Positions 34,640 to 44,754 of a stretch of DNA of 64,000 bases are shown here, piece by piece. The DNA lies in the NCBI RefSeq assembly GCF_023159225.1, contig NC_063168.1, positions 42,025,562 to 42,089,561 on the forward strand, read 5' to 3'. Position 1 is the stretch's first letter; the number at the start of each line of letters is the position of its first letter. Under the pieces are notes generated by a model, which was given only the letters and a program-made list of their open reading frames with translations, ran no database searches and had not been told where the DNA came from. The position numbers and the translations under genes are program-made. The DNA is from Perognathus longimembris pacificus. Taxonomy: Eukaryota > Chordata > Mammalia > Rodentia > Heteromyidae.

Positions 34640-35005
34640 TAAAAATTTATTTATTTCTTTATTGTCAAAGTGATATACAGAGGCGTTACAGTTTTGTACA
34701 TAAGGCAGTGAGTACATTTCTTATCCAACTTGTTATCTCCTCCCTCATTCTTCTCCTACCTTCCCCCCACCCCACTTCCTTCTCCCCCATGTGTTATACA
34801 GTTGCTTTGCAGCATATAGATTTGTAAGTATTGCTGTTGCTTTGGATTGTCTTTTATGCTTTGTCTCTCCATTTTGATATTTCCCCTTCTCTTCCCTAGT
34901 TCCAATACATGTATATACAATACCAAGACTACCAAAATCAGTTACAGTGACATCAGGGAAAGAAAGACCATGGGGAAGAAAGACAAAAAAAGGCATCACA
35001 TCGAA
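34640..35005 (-). mobile_element. L1 3' UTR, minus strand
   Basis: The T-rich start is followed by 'tattgtcaaagtgatataca', 'taaggcagtgagtacatttc', 'ttcttctcctaccttccccc', 'ttccccttctcttccctagt', 'atatacaataccaagactac' and 'cagttacagtgacatcaggg', the reverse of the L1 UTR at 30880-31195 extended 5'. Confidence 0.88.
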
Positions 35006-35009
35006 AATG

Positions 35010-35422
35010 CTACCTAGTATTTTATTATGTATAATAAAATATTCTTTTTATTTTTTTATATTTAGGAAGCTTGATAATTGTATTGCTAAAGCAGAAGCTA
35101 TACTCTGGGAAAACCATGCATTTATCATTCCTGAAGATCTACAGAGTTTTCTTATTTTACCTTAACCTTTGAGTTCATTTTCTGTAGATTTGATCACATA
35201 CTAAACAGATGTACTCTATCAATACTCAGGGATTGAAATATGTGAGGGACCTATGTAAATATGTATAACATTCAATACTTGAAAACAAATGGCATAAATA
35301 TTATATAGGTAAATTTTATTCATAGAGCTCTCTGACTTAGCATGTCCTAAGTCCTAAATTTATATTCTACAGATCATTTGGATTTTTTTCTTTCCATTGG
35401 GGATTATATTTAATATTTAATA

Positions 35423-35425
<3 letters not shown>
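35010..35425. other. No recognised feature
   Basis: AT-rich sequence. Confidence 0.4.
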
Positions 35426-35455
<30 letters not shown>

Positions 35456-35683
35456 TCGGTCATGGGGCTTTAATTCTGGGCCTGGGTGCTGTCCCAGAGC
35501 TCTTCAACTCAAAGCTAGTGTTCTACTACTTCGAGCCACAGTGCTACTTCCAGTTTTATGGTGGCTAATTAGTGATAAGAGTCTCACAGACTTTTCCTGC
35601 CCAGGATGGCTTTGAACTGCAATCCTCAAATCTCAGCTTCCTGAGTAGCTAGGATTACAGGTGTGAGGTCCTGGCACCTGGCT
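35426..35683 (-). mobile_element. B1-ID hybrid SINE (type B), minus strand
   Basis: A ~29-nt T-run, 'gtcggtcatggggctttaat', 'ttctactacttcgagccaca', 'gtggctaattagtgataaga', 'gagtagctaggattacaggt'. Likely duplication 'tatatttaatatttaata' / 'tatatttaacatcttaata'. Confidence 0.94.
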
Positions 35684-35689
35684 ATATTT

Positions 35690-35965
35690 AACATCTTAAT
35701 AAGACTTCACATTGAATTCAGATCAGCTTAATCTTAATGACCAGTCAAAAGTCTATAAGAAAAAAAAAAAAGAAAAATCTATTCAATTCTGTCTTCATAA
35801 TTTTAAATGCTGATTGACAGAACTACGTTTTGAACATTCTTTGTCCAAAACATATAAAGCAATCATTTTATGCATTAATTTCATAACATATAGAAAATAC
35901 CATATGCAATTAGGAGGCATAGTAATAAGAAGGCTAGCTTTTAAATTAATAATACCTTAAAAAAT
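35690..35965. other. No recognised feature
   Basis: AT-rich sequence. Confidence 0.4.
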
Positions 35966-35969
35966 AAGA

Positions 35970-36152
35970 CGGAGACAAGTGGCTTATGTCTGTAATAGTA
36001 GCTACTCAGGAGGCTGTGATTGGAGAACTGTGTTTCAAAGCCAGTCCTGGAGGAAACTCTGTGAGCCTGTTTACTCCAAGTCGTAGAGTGCCATGCTTGA
36101 ATGATAAAGTTAAGGGCCAGTGCCCAGACTTGAAGTTCAAGTTCAAGTACTG
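35970..36152 (+). mobile_element. B1-ID hybrid SINE (type B), right half shortened
   Basis: 'gacaagtggcttatgtctgt', 'gtagctactcaggaggctgt' and 'tttcaaagccagtcctggag', then a shortened right half that runs into a CA repeat. Confidence 0.88.
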
Positions 36153-36196
36153 GCGCGCGCACACACACACACACACACACACATGCACACTCACAC
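36152..36196. repeat. (GC)/(CA)n microsatellite at a SINE 3' end
   Basis: GCGCGCGC followed by a CA tract directly after the SINE 'tactgg' end. Confidence 0.95.
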
Positions 36197-36199
36197 AAA

Positions 36200-37955
36200 T
36201 TACAACAAACCCATTTTTTCTGTGGATTTATTACATATGGGTTTCACCAAGCAAATAATTGATTCAAAAATCAATTAATAAATAAGTTTATGAGCAAAAA
36301 CTTTACATTTCTGTGTGCATGATACAGAGCTCACTGCAAGCTTCTTACTCCTTTCCCATCATTGTCAGTTGTAATAAATCATTGTGTGATCTGCTGAGTG
36401 TTCCCCTGGTTTAAATTTGTGAAAATATGCCAGTTAGAAAACAAATAATGAAAAAAAGAGGCAAGTTAAAAATGAATATGTTAAATTTAAATGCAAAGCA
36501 AAACTTGCTGATTTGTCAAAGAGGTAAGACATTTTTAGAAATCAGTCAATGTTGTGGGAAAATGAATCAAGCATCCACAGTATAGCAATGAATTCTATGA
36601 ATTTTCACATTTTCTTCAATACTGGTCTTCTGGGAACCCTATTCCAATGGATATTCTGTGTCTCCTGTACTCATGTTGGTTCTCCATCTAATGAGGGTTA
36701 GATTGGTAGGGAAAGCAAGATGTAAGAAGTAATAGGTAATATAGTACTTCCATATTCTCCTAGTTCATCTTTGTCTGGTAAAAATAAATAAAGGTCAATA
36801 AATAAATGAGAATGGGTTATCAGAAATTGAATCAAATTATGATTCCCAGAATTTAGGTAACAACGTGAAAATGTAGTCATAGGGATTTCTCTAAACTATC
36901 TAAGAGGCATTGCCTAAAAAAATTAGTCATCCTAGTGTCATACGGTGCACTATTTAAATGAATCATGTATGAACCCTGTCAAACTGAGCTCAGCCAAATA
37001 TTGCTTCCATTATCAAATTTACCTTACTCGTTAAATTCATACATAACAATTTCATCGCCTCTGTTTTGAGGTAGCTGAGGAGACCAAGAAACAGCAAAAA
37101 TTAGTACAGATGGTATAGAGTTATGTTCCTTAATCAGCATAGCTATTCAATAAGCTGTAATAAAAAACTACAGGTGAGATTATAAATTGCATAAATTGTG
37201 AATGCAAAGTAACTTGAGTTACACAGAAAAGATTGGTAGAATTATTATGATAATAGTCTCCTTTTTGGAATAAAAAATGATGGATATAAATATGCCTCTA
37301 AATTTAACAATTGTCAGAAATCACCACTACAAATCTGTGATGGTAAATCTTGTAGAGCCTAAATTACCATGAGAAAGAACTTTCAAAGCTCTCTTCTACA
37401 ATGTCAAGAGATCTAATTAATCTTCTGAGCCTTTTAATTTCTCATTTTGGTTTTCAGTTTAAGTTCTTCATAATTTCAAAATGTCTTACAAAAAATCCCT
37501 ATTAAGATGTTTTAAATAAAATGGGGGAATCAAACTCCTTTTCTCCAATTTACACAGTAGTGTACTGAATTGTTCAAGAGAGGTTTATGAAATGTAAATG
37601 TATTTAAAGCATGTTTTTAGTTTTTGCATAGTTTTTGCAAATAGATGAGCTACAAATCAAGAAATTTACCTAACCCATTATTCACCAGAGGTATTACAGT
37701 AATGCTAATGTTTCAGTATTGGAACTTCTAAGGTAAATGGATGCCAGAGAATGAAACTGAATTATCACAGACTCAATCAAATTCTGATCCCAACTGCAAG
37801 TTTTACAGGATTATAGAGAAAGCAAATGCTTTCTGTGTTTTCTGTGTACTTGGTAATAAAGACCAGCAAGAGCATTTTCTCTTCAAATAGCAAGGATTGC
37901 CAGACATCTTCATAGTCTTATGAAGCAATTATTCTCTTCAAGTCCCTTCCCTAAA
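36200..37955. other. No recognised gene
   Basis: About 1.75 kb of AT-rich, unique-looking sequence. No ORF with a recognisable product, no young repeat. Confidence 0.45.
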
Positions 37956-37958
37956 ACA

Positions 37959-37959
37959 T

Positions 37960-38016
<57 letters not shown>
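37959..38016. repeat. (CA)n microsatellite
   Basis: A CA tract of about 29 units with an early CATA variant. Confidence 0.97.
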
Positions 38017-38017
<1 letters not shown>

Positions 38018-38117
38018 TATTATTATTTTCTTAACTGGTCCTATAACATGTATGTTTACCAACTTATTTTTATATTGAGGTTTGTATCATCAATTACTTC
38101 TATAGCTGTTCTCTTGG

Positions 38118-38180
38118 TTAATTATATAATATTATATAATAATTATATAATAATATAATTATATAATGTTCTAACAGCTA
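38118..38180. repeat. AT-rich palindromic tract
   Basis: Repeated ATTATATAAT motifs, self-complementary over about 60 bp. Confidence 0.8.
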
Positions 38181-38184
38181 TATA

Positions 38185-38630
38185 AATTCATTTATTTTTT
38201 TTGACACTTGACATATTGTAATAATAATAACAAGTAGCAATTTTATCCTCTTCTGTGCATTATTCATGAGAAACTATTATGATTTTAGTAGATCAGAGAT
38301 TAAGGTCTCTGTGGATGTGACTGTAGATGGGATAATTTGATATGAAAATGTCTTATTTACTGACTTACGAGATCCGGTCAGCACATGGTAGGAAATTTGA
38401 CTGGTCAGGCTTTGGGTTGTAATCAAATGGTAGATGCTACACTCCTGCAGTTTAAGTTGTTCAATGTTTCTGGTTTTAATGTTGAAAATGCCTGATCATA
38501 GAACTTCATAATCATAGCTTCACACTATAGAAAGTAACTTATGGATAGTTTTATAAAAGTCTTTTTAACTTCTAGCACTAACTCTATGCCTTTGAATATA
38601 ATCAGTTTGTGATATCTTAATATGTTAATA
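38185..38630. other. No recognised feature
   Basis: AT-rich sequence. Confidence 0.4.
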
Positions 38631-38633
38631 ATA

Positions 38634-38846
38634 GGGCTGGGAATATGGCCTAGTAGCAAGAGTCCTTGCCTCCTATACATGAGGCCCTGGGTTTGATTCC
38701 CCAGCACCACATATGTAGAAAACGCCCAGAAGTGGCGCTGTGGCTCAAGTGGCAGAGTGCTAGCCTTGAGCAAAAAAGAAGCCAGGGGCAATGCTCAGGC
38801 CCTGAGTCCAAGGCCCAGGACAGGCAAAAAAAAAAAAAAAAAAAAA
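38634..38846 (+). mobile_element. ID-dimer SINE (type A), young
   Basis: 'agggctgggaatatggccta', B box GGTTTGATTCCCC, 'gaagtggcgctgtggctcaa', 'aaggcccaggacaggc' and a 22-A tail. Target-site duplication around 'gttaataata' on both sides. Confidence 0.96.
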
Positions 38847-38849
38847 GTT

Positions 38850-39135
38850 AATAATATTGTAAAGGGGTGTTGTACAGATTAATTGTTAAGTGTACATTAC
38901 AACACTAAAGCCTGCCTTTTCATCCTGCCCATTAATGCTGTACATCAAGGAGGAAGTCCCAGGATGTTTGCCAATGGAACAAGGTAAAAAAATGAGAAAT
39001 TTTAGTACAACAATAATAATTTGTATAAAAGAAATACTAAAATATTAACTGAGATTTGTTTATTTAAAGCAGAAAAAGGTACTGTGTCAAGTCTGTGTTA
39101 TCTTGAATTCCAAGTTCTTTAAAAAAAAAAATTTA
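38850..39135. other. No recognised feature
   Basis: AT-rich sequence. Confidence 0.4.
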
Positions 39136-39140
39136 TTATC

Positions 39141-39332
39141 AGGGCTGAGAATGTGGTTTAGCTCTAGAGTGCCTAGCATGCATAAAGCCCTGGGTTCGTT
39201 TCCTCAGCACCACATAAACAGAAAAAGCCAGAAGTGGAGCTGTAGCTCAAGAGATAGAGCGCTAGCTTTGAGCAAAGAGAAGCCAAGGACAGTACCCAGG
39301 CCCTGAGTTCCAAGCCCCAAGACTGGCAAAGG
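39141..39332 (+). mobile_element. ID-dimer SINE (type A)
   Basis: 'agggctgagaatgtggttta', 'gccctgggttcgtttcctca', 'tggagctgtagctcaagaga', 'gccctgagttccaagcccca'. It abuts the A-rich end of the L1 3' UTR that follows. Confidence 0.93.
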
Positions 39333-39334
39333 AA

Positions 39335-39760
39335 GAAAAAAATATTGTTAAGGTGATGCAGAGAAGGGTTACAGTGACATACTTAAGGCAATGAGTCCAT
39401 TTCTTTTCAAACTACCTCCTCCCTCATTTTTCTCCCACCTTCTCTCCTCCCCAATTCCACCTACCCCGAATAGTACAGTTCATTTATAGCATATTGCATG
39501 GTAAGTATTCCTAATTAGTTTGCCTTTTACTCTGTTTCACCATTTTTACATTCCCCTTCCCTTCCCTAGTTCAGATAAACCTATATACAATACCCAGGGC
39601 AGGGCATCAAAATCAAACACAGTGATAACAGGGGTAAAACCATAGGGAAGAAAAACAAAATTAAAAAGCAAAATTTCACATAGTATTTTGAAAATGACAG
39701 CAACAATGATAAATCACTTATTTCCATAATTTAGAGTTCATTTCTGAAATACTATATTGT
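39335..39760 (-). mobile_element. L1 3' UTR, minus strand
   Basis: 'attgttaaggtgatgcagag', 'aatgagtccatttcttttca', 'cttccctagttcagataaac', 'atatacaatacccagggcag', then 'gataaatcacttatttccat', the upper 3' UTR also seen at 57090-57130. Confidence 0.87.
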
Positions 39761-39764
39761 TAAT

Positions 39765-40065
39765 TAACAGACAAGTCCTAATTGAAAGCAAGACCATTGA
39801 AATATCCATGTATCTATGTAGTGGAAAATGAATTCTGGCATTTACGGACATGCTAATGCTCATCAGAAGTTAGGAGCACAGATCCAAAAGACAACGTTGA
39901 ACAGAGACAGGAATCTTGTGACACAATAACTGTAATTCTGGTCAGAAACTTGTCATTGTGCCTAAACATGAAATTGATTTGTGATTAAATTCAACATCAA
40001 TTAAAGATTAAATGAAAGCTGAACCCCTTTCAGTATACTGCGCATTTCAACCAATCTGGGAACAT
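39765..40065. other. No recognised feature
   Basis: No named repeat or gene was recognised. Confidence 0.4.
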
Positions 40066-40072
40066 ACTAAAC

Positions 40073-40315
40073 TTTCTTCTTCTTCTTCTTCTTCTTCTTC
40101 TTCTTCTTCTTCTTCTTCTTCTTCTTCTTCTTCTTCTTCTTCTTCTTCTTTTTCTTCTTCTTCTTCTTCTTCTTCTTCTTCTTCTTCTTCTTCTTCTTCT
40201 TCTTCTTCTTCTTCTTCTTCTTCTTCTTCTTCTTCTTCTTCTTCTTCTCCTTCTTCTTCTCCTTCTCCTTCTCCTTCTCCTTCTCCTTCTCCTCCTCCTT
40301 CTTCTTCTTCTTCCT
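40073..40315. repeat. (TTC)n/(GAA)n microsatellite, ~240 bp
   Basis: About 58 TTC units with one TTT variant near 40150, then TCC-containing units from about 40248. It is all pyrimidine on the plus strand. It sits exactly at the tail of the SINE at 40320-40556, so it is most likely an expanded A-tail. The Ser-, Arg- and Lys-only reading frames are artefacts. Confidence 0.97.
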
Positions 40316-40319
40316 CTCT

Positions 40320-40556
40320 CTCTCCATTTTCTATTGCTGGTCATGGGGATTGCACTCTGGGCCTGAATCTGTCCCTGAGCTCTTCAGCTCAAGGCTAGTG
40401 GTCTATCACTTTGAGCTATGCACAACTTCTAGTTTTATTGTGGCTAATTAGAGATGAGTCTCGTGGACTTTCCTGCCTGGGCTGGCTTTGAACCATGATC
40501 CTCAGATCTCAGCCTCCTGAGTAGCTAAGATTACAGGAATGAGCCACTTGGACTTG
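40320..40556 (-). mobile_element. B1-ID hybrid SINE (type B), minus strand
   Basis: 'gctggtcatggggattgcac', 'gctcaaggctagtggtctat', 'attgtggctaattagagatg', 'gagtagctaagattacagga'. The tail is replaced by the TTC tract. Confidence 0.93.
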
Positions 40557-40559
40557 GCC

Positions 40560-40930
40560 TCACTGAATGTTTTACAAACTCAGCTCTATGAATTATAATT
40601 AAGCTTTTTATTGACAAAAAAAGATGAAATAGTGATTTCCACTTAAAATCTTCAGCTGTATGTAGGTTAGAAAAATGAGTAGGATATTCCGCTTTATTTG
40701 ATTATTTGATATGAAATTTTAAATATATACAAAATGCATATCATTCAATTAGGAATCATATACATGAAATTGGAATGACAATTTATGACTCTGGGCATAA
40801 TGTGTTTATAATCTAGTTACAAATGTAAGAGAAATGAGGACTCACCTAGAAATATAAGAGCAAACTAAAAATATGATGAAGAAATGCCCCACACTCAGTT
40901 AAGAAATACATTATTGTAAGGATTAAAAAA
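40560..40930. other. No recognised feature
   Basis: AT-rich sequence. Confidence 0.4.
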
Positions 40931-40935
40931 CGAAT

Positions 40936-41160
40936 TCAAGCCTGCAGCTGATACATAGAATCCTAGCTAGTTAGACAGCTGAAACTTGGAGGGTTACAGT
41001 TCAAAACCAGTTTAAGCAGAAACGTCTAGAAGACTCCTTTCCCAATTAAGGTGAAACATTTCATGGAGCTGGAGCTCAAGTGGTAGAATGCCAGCTGAGA
41101 GAAAGTGAAGCAACAGTATAAGGCCCTGAGTTCATGACCTGTTATGGGTGCAAATAAATT
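40936..41160 (+). mobile_element. B1-ID hybrid SINE (type B), diverged
   Basis: 'gaatcctagctagttagaca', 'gttacagttcaaaaccagtt', 'ggagctcaagtggtagaatg', 'gccctgagttcatgacctg'. Confidence 0.85.
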
Positions 41161-41389
41161 AAACAACAGAGGTTGTTTGTTTACACTCTGAAGAGATTAT
41201 CAGATTTTATTTTAAAGTCCAAAGTTACACATAAAGTTATGTTACAGGGACAATATTTTATATTATTTGAATTTAATACTACTAATGTGGTCAATATTTA
41301 AATATTGCTGGTGTTTTCTGTTTAGAACTAAATGTATCAAGAGAATAATGTGAGATTAATGCATTCATGGTCATGATTATAAAATTTAA

Positions 41390-41884
41390 TGCCGGAGCCA
41401 GCCGGCAGTGAAAGGGAATCCTGATTGAGGGGGCGAGGATTAAAGAAAAAGAAAGATACAAGACAAGAGACAAAAGGCAAAAGATGGGGTTCGGGAGGTC
41501 TGCAGCTCAAGACTATGGCTCAAGACTGCAGCCCCATTTATTCTTAAATTCCAGCTTATAGACAGTTTAGGAACCAGGGAATAGCATAAGATTAACTAAG
41601 GTTTAAGAAAACAGGAAGGTCCTGAAGTTGGTAAATGACAAGAGGCAGTAAAACAAGATAAGGTTGAATGGTTTATGTAAAACAGAGTCTTGTGGACATA
41701 ATAAAATATCTCCAGATTAGTGCTGTCCTTCAAGTAAGCCATGTCCTTGCACGTCCTTGAGACAACATAGCCAGAGGTCAGGATGACTTTGCTGTTGGTT
41801 CCCTACATCGACTAAGCCATGTCCTTGCACGTCCTTGAGAGCATAGCCAGAAGTCAGGATGAACTTTGCTGTTGGCTCCCTACA
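41390..41884 (-). mobile_element. Solo LTR, class II (ERVK/IAP-like), antisense
   Basis: On the minus strand it begins TGTAGGGAGCCAACAG and ends GGCTGGCTCCGGCA, so it has TG..CA ends. It contains a 'ctataag' TATA-like box and 'gaataaatgggg' (AATAAA), followed by a T/C-rich U5. The length is 495 bp. The flanks ATTTAA (41384-41389) and ATTAAA (41885-41890) are a 6-bp duplication with one mismatch, as expected for class II. The first 75 bp of the LTR are tandemly duplicated (41733-41807 and 41808-41884). No gag, pol or env adjoins it. Confidence 0.82.
41733..41884 (-). repeat. Tandem duplication of the LTR 5' end (2 x ~76 bp)
   Basis: Two copies share 'aagccatgtccttgcacgtc', 'ttgctgttgg' and the terminal 'ccctaca', with a few substitutions and small indels. 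The outer copy carries the matching target-site duplication. Confidence 0.9.
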
Positions 41885-42170
41885 ATTAAACATCAGATTT
41901 ACTTTAACATTACACTGACTAGTTACTATAGAGAGGAGAGAAATTATACAGGCATTGATATGTTTATGGCAAACAAAATTTAGTCCTAGTTTTATTATTC
42001 TTCCTAAGATCTACTACATTGTGCATTTTAACAGATACCCACTTACTCTTGGAAAAGAAATTTGATTTTTTTGAACTTTGTTTCAATTGCTACAATGAAA
42101 GTCAGTGAGTTAACCATGGTAGGATGACGGAAAATTTGAAAGAACATTCTACACAGAAGTAATATTGTTA

Positions 42171-42602
42171 TGCCAAGTAACGAAACCACCACCAAGAAGA
42201 CCACCGAGACTCAGACATTCCGAAATGCAAAAGCAAGGCAAGGCTTTATTCAAGCGAGCTGCAACTTGGGCCTCGTCCTACCCACCGACATGGCGGAGGT
42301 TAGGAGGCAGCCTCGAGCTGTGATTACACAGGGCTTATAAAGGCAAAGAACACGGTTACAACAATCAGGTGTTCAAGCAAGCAAGATTAGGACACAGGTA
42401 CAAATCTGATTGGCTCAGGGTTCAATTCTAAAATGGGGTTCACGTGGTAAAATGGGGCTCACGTGGTAAAATGGGGTTCACGTGGTAAAATGGGGTTCAC
42501 GTGGTAAAGTGGATCCTGACTTCAAAGTCTGGCACTTCAATATAGGATTTAATCTTTCAATATGGACTGGTAAACTATTTTGCCAATATAGTTTTTCTTT
42601 CA
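42171..42602 (-). mobile_element. Solo LTR, class I (gammaretroviral ERV1-like), antisense
   Basis: On the minus strand it begins TGAAAGAAAAACTATATTGG and ends GGTTTCGTTACTTGGCA. It has a CCAAT box (42409-42413), a TATA box TTTATAA (42335-42341), AATAAA (42245-42250) and a U5 with 'gtctgagtctcggtggtc'. The length is 432 bp. A perfect 4-bp duplication GTTA flanks it (42167-42170 and 42603-42606), as for gammaretroviral integration. Four 19-bp U3 repeats each hold CACGTG. No internal viral region is present. Confidence 0.88.
42430..42505 (-). promoter_or_regulatory. Four 19-bp enhancer-like repeats with E-boxes
   Basis: Units at 42430-42448, 42449-42467, 42468-42486 and 42487-42505 read aaaatggggttcacgtggt, with a single T-to-C change in unit 2. 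Each contains the palindromic E-box CACGTG (USF/MYC-type). They lie upstream of the CCAAT and TATA boxes in LTR orientation, the usual place of retroviral enhancers. Confidence 0.85.
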
Positions 42603-42854
42603 GTTATTAAAGTAATTTTTCTTGGAAATTGTGGTGATTGTTCATTTTAGGTTATAAAGATCATAAACAAAATCAAGTAACTTTGATTTGTTAAAAATAA
42701 GCTCAAAAACTTCCTTAACAAGTACATATATACAGTCTAAAAGTGTGACCCATAAAAGAATAAACCTCATAGGAGGAGAGGGTAAAGGATTTATGTCCCT
42801 GGGAAAGCTTGTCTCTGACCAAGACACATTGGCCACTCTGAAGTTATCATCTCA

Positions 42855-42938
42855 TCTCCCTATGCTGTCTATGAATCCCAGAGCTTTCAGCATGATAGGC
42901 AAGTGCTCTACCACAGATAGCCATTCCCATCCCTAAAC
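42855..42938 (-). mobile_element. ID-type SINE left-half fragment
   Basis: 'gaatcccagagctttcagca' then 'aggcaagtgctctaccac' and 'cattcccatccc' are the reversed ID head only. Confidence 0.5.
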
Positions 42939-42954
42939 TAGTCCTCTCAGTAAG

Positions 42955-43070
42955 AGCTTATTAGTACATATTTATTGTACAAGAGTTTCAATGTGATATT
43001 GCCATACATTCATATAGTGTACATTGATCAGGTTCAACTATGTTTGAGCTAGACAAAGATTAGAATTCAA
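42955..43070 (-). mobile_element. Possible L1-type 3' end
   Basis: 'tattgtacaagagtttcaat', 'tgccatacattcatatagtg' and 'tacattgatcaggttcaac' follow the reverse L1 3' end layout. Short and weak. Confidence 0.4.
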
Positions 43071-43074
43071 TGGG

Positions 43075-44015
43075 TAATGAGTAGAAAACTTGGTAAGAGA
43101 ACAGCATAGTAGACAGAGGAAATTATGCTCTTCTTTCCATGAAAGAGATCTCTTCCAAGACAACAAATTGAGTATCATGAATCTACCTCACCATGCAAGC
43201 AGTATAATAGCTGCAATAAAGAGGAAAAACTCACTGGGCCTTGGACTGTCCTCAATTCAGGAGTAGATGTGCATGAAGCCAAAGAAAATAGCTTTATTCA
43301 AATTATGTTGGCCCTTCAGAGTATGATAGGAAGAAACACACACAAGGTTTTAACAGAAGTTTTACAATTTATCTTTCCACACTATGATGGATAAAGTGAT
43401 AGGCTGGCCTCAGGTTTTAATGAATTATTCATTTTTAATAAATATGTACTCCTAAATACAATATCTGATATATGCAAGTATATATATGCAGCAAATCTCC
43501 ATTATGAAGTTTTATAATAAAATGAGTTCTTGTAAGCCTATCACCAATGCTTAAGAGCAAATGCAATAACCAGCATGAATAATATATTCTTTTAATCAAA
43601 TCCCTTCTTAGAGGCAGACAGGGTGATAGCCATAATGTGACCCCATGCAGTAAGTATCCTCTCTATATAAATATTTGTTTTGTTAGTAAAGATATGGATA
43701 ATCAGATGAATAGCTGAAAGGATTTTGTACCATTCCCTCTTGAGAAATATTATTACCAATAAATACATTTAAACTCAAGGTGTATAGAAAAATTTTCTGT
43801 CCATATTCAGGAAAAATAAATCAAGAAAAGATAAATGATTTATTAAAATTTATTCAAAGCCAATCACAATTGCTAATATGTATTTTCTTGACCATCGGAT
43901 ATTCATTTAAGCCATTAACAAATAGCCTTTTATGCAGAACAAAGGCAGCCTGCCTGCAAGACATTGTTATGTACTTATTAATGTGAGGAGAATGAGACAG
44001 GGAATTTGTAAGTAA
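43075..44015. other. No recognised gene
   Basis: AT-rich. The 68-codon frame at 43780-43986 has no recognised match. Confidence 0.45.
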
Positions 44016-44021
44016 ACTGGG

Positions 44022-44280
44022 AGAAGGTGGCTTATACTTGTAATCCTAGCAACACAAGAGGCTGAGATCTGGTGATTTCAGCTTTCAGTTTGAACCAAGG
44101 CCAGGCAGAAATGTCTATGGGACTCTATCTCCAATAAATTGTCCCACCCTCCCTGCAAAAAAAAAAAAAAAAAAAAAGCCATTGGTGGAACTGTGGCTCA
44201 AGTGGCAGAGTGCTATCCTGGAGATAAAAGGAGCTCAGGGACAGCACCAAGGCCCACACTCCAGCCCTAGGACCTGCACG
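44022..44280 (+). mobile_element. B1-ID hybrid SINE (type B) with expanded middle A-run
   Basis: 'aaggtggcttatacttgtaa', 'tcctagcaacacaagaggct', a 20-A linker (about 44158-44177), then the right half 'gtggaactgtggctcaagtg' and 'agctcagggacagcacc'. Confidence 0.92.
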
Positions 44281-44285
44281 CGCAT

Positions 44286-44331
<46 letters not shown>
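44286..44331. repeat. (CA)n microsatellite at a SINE 3' end
   Basis: CGCGCATG then about 23 CA units directly after the SINE 'ggacctg' end. Confidence 0.97.
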
Positions 44332-44334
<3 letters not shown>

Positions 44335-44529
44335 CGCTCTCCTGATAATTCGTGACACAGTTTATAGTACAGACAAAACTTCATTTGTGTAGGTAAAGTT
44401 TGCCAAATATTATACATACTTGATGATAAGATTTAGTGATGTTTTCCACAATATTATACTACACTTTTCTTTAATATATTGTTCGAAACATTTTCTTTGT
44501 TCTTCCATCTAGAGTCTCTTTCTTGATTT

Positions 44530-44750
44530 CTGACTGGTGTGGTGGTATATGTTTAGAACCCCAGCCTCTCCAGTTCTAGATGCAAGAATTCAAGTTCATA
44601 TTATCAATTTGGGTTCAACTGGCACAAATGAAATTAGAAGGATTTGTCTCAAAAATGCATAAAAACAAAGGAGTGAAAGGCCAGGGTCAAGTTGTATGGG
44701 GTTTGTCTAGCAGGTATGAAGAAGCCACTGAGATCAACTCTGAATAAAAA
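44530..44750 (+). mobile_element. B1/ID-like SINE, old
   Basis: 'ctggtgtggtggtatatgtt', 'agaaccccagcctctccag' and 'gcaagaattcaagttcat' are B1-like. A weak ID-like half ('gttgtatggggtttgtctag') and an A-rich end follow. Confidence 0.55.
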
Positions 44751-44754
44751 AAAA

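Noticed and set aside
40012..40398. 128-codon poly-serine frame and poly-Arg/poly-Lys frames on the other strand
   Set aside because: They are translations of the TTC/GAA microsatellite and the adjoining SINE. There is no promoter or conserved flank.
42430..42505. Short-unit array resembling a CRISPR array
   Set aside because: The 19-bp units are directly adjacent with no spacers and lie in an LTR U3. The genome is mammalian.
41390..42602. A provirus with two LTRs (41390 and 42171)
   Set aside because: The LTRs differ in sequence, class and target-site length, and only ~290 bp of non-viral DNA separates them. They are two solo LTRs.
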